From contig USCH01000004.1 of NCBI GenBank assembly GCA_900553175.1, positions 11,016-75,015 on the forward strand: a stretch of DNA of 64,000 bases, given 5' to 3'. The notes beneath the pieces were generated by a model that worked only from the letters and a program-made list of their open reading frames with translations, was not told where the DNA came from and searched no databases. A program made the position numbers and the translations under genes. This document shows positions 62,017 to 64,000 of this stretch, in pieces. Positions within the stretch are counted from its first letter, which is position 1, and each line of letters opens with the position of its first letter. The stretch is from an uncultured Alistipes sp. GTDB lineage: Bacteria; Bacteroidota; Bacteroidia; Bacteroidales; Rikenellaceae.

Positions 62017-62357
62017 AAGCAATATGAATTTGATGGTTGTGGTTTCAAATTCCATTGCCGTACAACTCCTATGCGGCGGATCATGCGCAAAAAGAAAGTG
62101 TGGAGCTGATTCCGTTTATCTACAACGAGGTTCTGACAAAACCCAAGAGAAAATAAACGACGCGATACCCCACACTTGGATAGATATGGAGTATCGCGGT
62201 GCAATAGACGCACCGAGCCCATAGTCTACACAAGAAATGAGTGCTGTTCGTTGCCCTTTCTCTTTGGAAACTGTCAGATTTCGTTGTAAGGACAAAAGCG
62301 AAAACACTTTCTGTATGTCCGTCGTGCATGCGGACATGCGCGACAGGGACAAAGATA
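62017..62357 (-). promoter_or_regulatory. Promoter and long structured leader of the giant lipoprotein gene
   Basis: The minus-strand -7 box TATCTTTG (62350-62357) predicts a leader of about 325 bases. It contains a hairpin close to the predicted 5' end (ATGTCCG / CGGACAT, 62318-62340) and another (CGCGATACCCC / GGAGTATCGCG, 62161-62200). The stretch is richer in A+T than its surroundings. No open frame in it looks genuine. Confidence 0.55.
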
Positions 62358-62640
62358 ATGATTTTTCCGCGATAACGCACTTTTTCGCGGATCGTGTTCC
62401 CGTCCTGCGGCCCTTTCGTGCGAACGGTGCCGCCTGCGGCCTACTCCCGAAATGCTCTTTGAGGAGCGCATGCCGCAGGCAGCCCGCTCCGGCTTCAGCG
62501 TGCCGGACCGCGGACGCATGCGGGTGCATCATCGTTTTTTCGCCTGCGAACAGACGCTCACGGCGGGGTAGCGCCCATAAAAAAAGAAAATGATCGCGGG
62601 CTGCGGCGCTTTTCGGGCCGGATTTTCCCCGAAGTCGAAA
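62358..62640. other. Noncoding stretch between divergent promoters
   Basis: No convincing gene. The open frame at 62237-62593 has no protein-like features and crosses the promoter at 62350. Confidence 0.4.
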
Positions 62641-62647
62641 AAATGAT

Positions 62648-62655
62648 TATCTTTG
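62648..62655 (+). promoter_or_regulatory. DUF3127 gene promoter -7 box
   Basis: TATCTTTG, 22 bases before the ATG at 62678. Confidence 0.7.
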
Positions 62656-62677
62656 CCCTGTTCAAAACACATACGCT

Positions 62678-63049
62678 ATGGAATTCGAAGGAACCGTTTA
62701 CAAGATAATGCCCGTGACCAAGGGCACCTCGGCGCGCGGCGAGTGGCAGCGCCAGGATGTCGTTTTCGACTACAACGACAGCGGCAACTTTTCGCGCAAG
62801 ATCTGCGTGACCTTTTTCAACCGTCCCGACGATGCGGCCAAGCTGCGCGAGGGGGGCGTTTACCATGTCTCGGTCAACATCGAGTCGCGCGAATACAACG
62901 GCCGATGGTATACCGACATCCGGGCCTGGCGCCTGCAGCCCAAGCAGAACGAAGCCGCTGCGGCTCCCGCCGCCGACATGCCGCCCATCGGGGAGGAGCC
63001 GTCCTATGCTTCGTCTCCTGCGGCCGAAGTCGACGACCTGCCGTTCTGA
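62678..63049 (+). CDS. DUF3127-family OB-fold protein with SSB-like tail
   Basis: A 123-residue protein. The N-terminal 90 residues fit DUF3127, a single-stranded DNA-binding-like OB fold (FEGTVYKIMPVTKG; REGGVYHVSVNIESREYNGRWYTDIRAWRL). A Pro/Ala/Glu-rich linker leads to the C-terminus AEVDDLPF, which resembles the acidic protein-docking tip of SSB. A role with DNA is inferred from this; no catalytic motif is present. Confidence 0.8.
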   Translation: MEFEGTVYKIMPVTKGTSARGEWQRQDVVFDYNDSGNFSRKICVTFFNRPDDAAKLREGGVYHVSVNIESREYNGRWYTDIRAWRLQPKQNEAAAAPAADMPPIGEEPSYASSPAAEVDDLPF

Positions 63050-63100
63050 CGGCGCATCCGCGTCCAGCGCCGGCCGGCTCTTCCGGTCCGGTGCGGGAGG

Positions 63101-63147
63101 GAGCGTGCCCCTGCCGGAATGATTCCGGCAGGGGCACGCTCGTTTGC
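63101..63147 (+). terminator. Terminator after the DUF3127 gene
   Basis: A perfect inverted repeat with 20-base arms (core GTGCCCCTGCCGGAAT) and a weak downstream T run. Confidence 0.75.
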
Positions 63148-63478
63148 AGCCCCGGCGCAGTCTGCCGCCCGGCTCCGGCGAACGGGATGCCCCCTGCGGA
63201 CCGCTGCGCCCGGCCGGGCCGCGACCGAGGGGCGGGAGGCGTTCGGGAGAATCCGGGGCGTCTGTGGTGCGGTATGCGGGGCAGGGCGGCAGGGAAGGGG
63301 CGGCGGCCCGCAGCGGGGTAGCGGAGGCGCCGGATGCGGCCCCGGGATGCAAACCCGGGGTATGGCCCCGGAATGCGGGGCGTTCGCAATATATATAGGT
63401 ATCGTCGCTGACCGGTCGGCGATCGAGGCCGGATTGCGGCTGGCTTCGGCTTCGGGCATGATATTTTTCGTGCAAGCT
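63148..63478. other. GC-rich noncoding stretch before the tRNA promoters
   Basis: About 330 bases with no plausible coding frame or RNA that I can recognise. Confidence 0.4.
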
Positions 63479-63479
63479 G

Positions 63480-63509
63480 TTGTGTTATTCAAAACTTTTC
63501 CTATCTTTG
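63480..63509 (+). promoter_or_regulatory. Upstream tRNA operon promoter P1
   Basis: TTG (63480-63482), 19 bases and TATCTTTG (63502-63509). The following leader contains GTTCTTTGAGAATGTG, similar to the leader words before Bacteroidota stable RNA operons. Confidence 0.65.
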
Positions 63510-63590
63510 CACCCGATTTCACTCCCGAGCGAAAGGGAAGGATCGGTGTTCTTTGAGAATGTGAAAAAGTGGAAAATTTATCCGGAATAA

Positions 63591-63622
63591 TTTGTTCGGT
63601 AAATTTTTTATGCCTACTTTTG
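63591..63622 (+). promoter_or_regulatory. tRNA operon promoter P2
   Basis: TTTG (63591-63594), 20 bases and TACTTTTG (63615-63622), placed 19 bases before tRNA-Thr. Confidence 0.75.
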
Positions 63623-63641
63623 CAATCCAAACGGTCGATTT

Positions 63642-63715
63642 GCCGATGTAGCTCAGTTGGCCAGAGCAGCTGATTTGTAATCAGCTGGTCGTGGGTTCGA
63701 ATCCCTCCATCGGCT
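63642..63715 (+). tRNA. tRNA-Thr (TGT)
   Basis: Acceptor GCCGATG/CATCGGC, anticodon TGT at 63676-63678, T loop TTCGAAT, no encoded CCA. It is first in a cluster that in many Bacteroidota leads to tuf. Confidence 0.95.
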
Positions 63716-63831
63716 CGGAGCCGATGCGGAAAACCCACTTCCGGAACCGATTTCCGGAGCATGGAGCGACGGCATTCGCGTTCGCCGCGCCGAACGACGG
63801 CTCGACGCCGGAGAGGCGGGCGGCAAGACAA

Positions 63832-63914
63832 GGGAAGTTACCAGAGTGGCCAAATGGGGCAGACTGTAAATCTGCTGGCGTACGCCTTCGGTGGTTCGAA
63901 TCCATCACTTCCCA
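63832..63914 (+). tRNA. tRNA-Tyr (GTA)
   Basis: Acceptor GGGAAGT/ACTTCCC, anticodon GTA at 63866-63868, long variable arm and T loop TTCGAAT, as expected for a class II tRNA-Tyr. Confidence 0.95.
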
Positions 63915-64000
63915 CTCGAAAAACCGGTTGGAGTTGCAAAAACCCGGCTGCCGGACCTTTCGGGGTCCGTGCACGGGGAAGCAGACTCCGATGCGGTCTG

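Noticed and set aside
62237..62593. Possible 118-residue gene upstream of the DUF3127 gene
   Set aside because: It crosses a divergent promoter, has no domain-like sequence, and is rich in residues typical of translated noncoding GC-rich DNA.

Overview
The window reads as chromosome of a high-GC member of the Bacteroidota, most likely Bacteroidales and Alistipes-like (Rikenellaceae). The evidence is about 28 promoters of the Bacteroidota type (-7 box TAnnTTTG, sometimes with a TTTG or TTG -33 box 19-21 bases upstream), the lack of strong Shine-Dalgarno sites, families typical of the phylum (DUF4295, DUF3127, DUF4988, BACON, FKBP lipoproteins, fimbrillin-like lipoproteins) and conserved Bacteroidota gene orders. 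The genus is inference. I see no plasmid, phage or intact insertion sequence.

Layout. 1-5.2 kb: bamA (cut by the window edge), uppS and nadK on the minus strand, then pdxJ, an SGNH hydrolase and a CCA-adding enzyme on the plus strand. 5.3-12.9 kb: a surface lipoprotein, a thioesterase with a TsaC/Sua5-type tRNA modification enzyme, a sialate O-acetylesterase-like lipoprotein, a YebC regulator, a membrane-anchored rubrerythrin relative and pgi with gpsA. 14.1-23.7 kb: the cell-shape operon mreB-mreC-mreD-mrdA-rodA, followed by a Ca2+-type P-ATPase and a PAP2 phosphatase with a C-terminal domain that looks like an outer-membrane barrel. 24.1-28.4 kb: a small HTH protein, an envelope operon (PD40 propeller, barrel, lipocalin-like lipoprotein) and gdhA. 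28.5-36.9 kb: a REC-REC-ATP-grasp protein, an acetyltransferase-like protein, gcvT, a GT87-like mannosyltransferase, a dihydroorotate dehydrogenase-like protein and an HD hydrolase. 37-44.6 kb: a DUF975 protein, RNase Y, a 6S RNA candidate, zapA with a coiled-coil partner, rimO, ftsY and rpmB-rpmG-DUF4295. 44.7-55.1 kb: a fimbrillin-like lipoprotein, cinA, pyrD, pdxB, a 73-bp tandem repeat array, a ureohydrolase, nhaA and two FKBP lipoproteins. 55.4-64 kb: an AraC regulator, a coiled-coil lipoprotein, rpmE2, a CAT-anticodon tRNA, a 1302-residue collagen-like/leucine-rich lipoprotein, a DUF3127 protein and tRNA-Thr and tRNA-Tyr.

How the genes fit together. Envelope growth dominates: BamA, UppS, the Mre/Rod elongasome, PBP2, FKBP chaperones and many lipoproteins. 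A second theme is translation and tRNA maturation (CCA enzyme, TsaC, RimO, ribosomal proteins, tRNAs). PdxJ and PdxB are two steps of the same DXP-dependent PLP pathway.

Main oddities. Three genes each carry an 8-9 base G/C tract near the 5' end that is exactly one base short of the in-frame length. This is either homopolymer under-calling or phase variation. A 109-bp copy of the rny 3' end, differing only by synonymous changes in its coding part, sits just downstream of rny and resembles an attachment-site scar. A structured RNA between zapA and rny has the architecture of 6S RNA. The calcium ATPase reading frame continues into what looks like the signal peptide of the following phosphatase.
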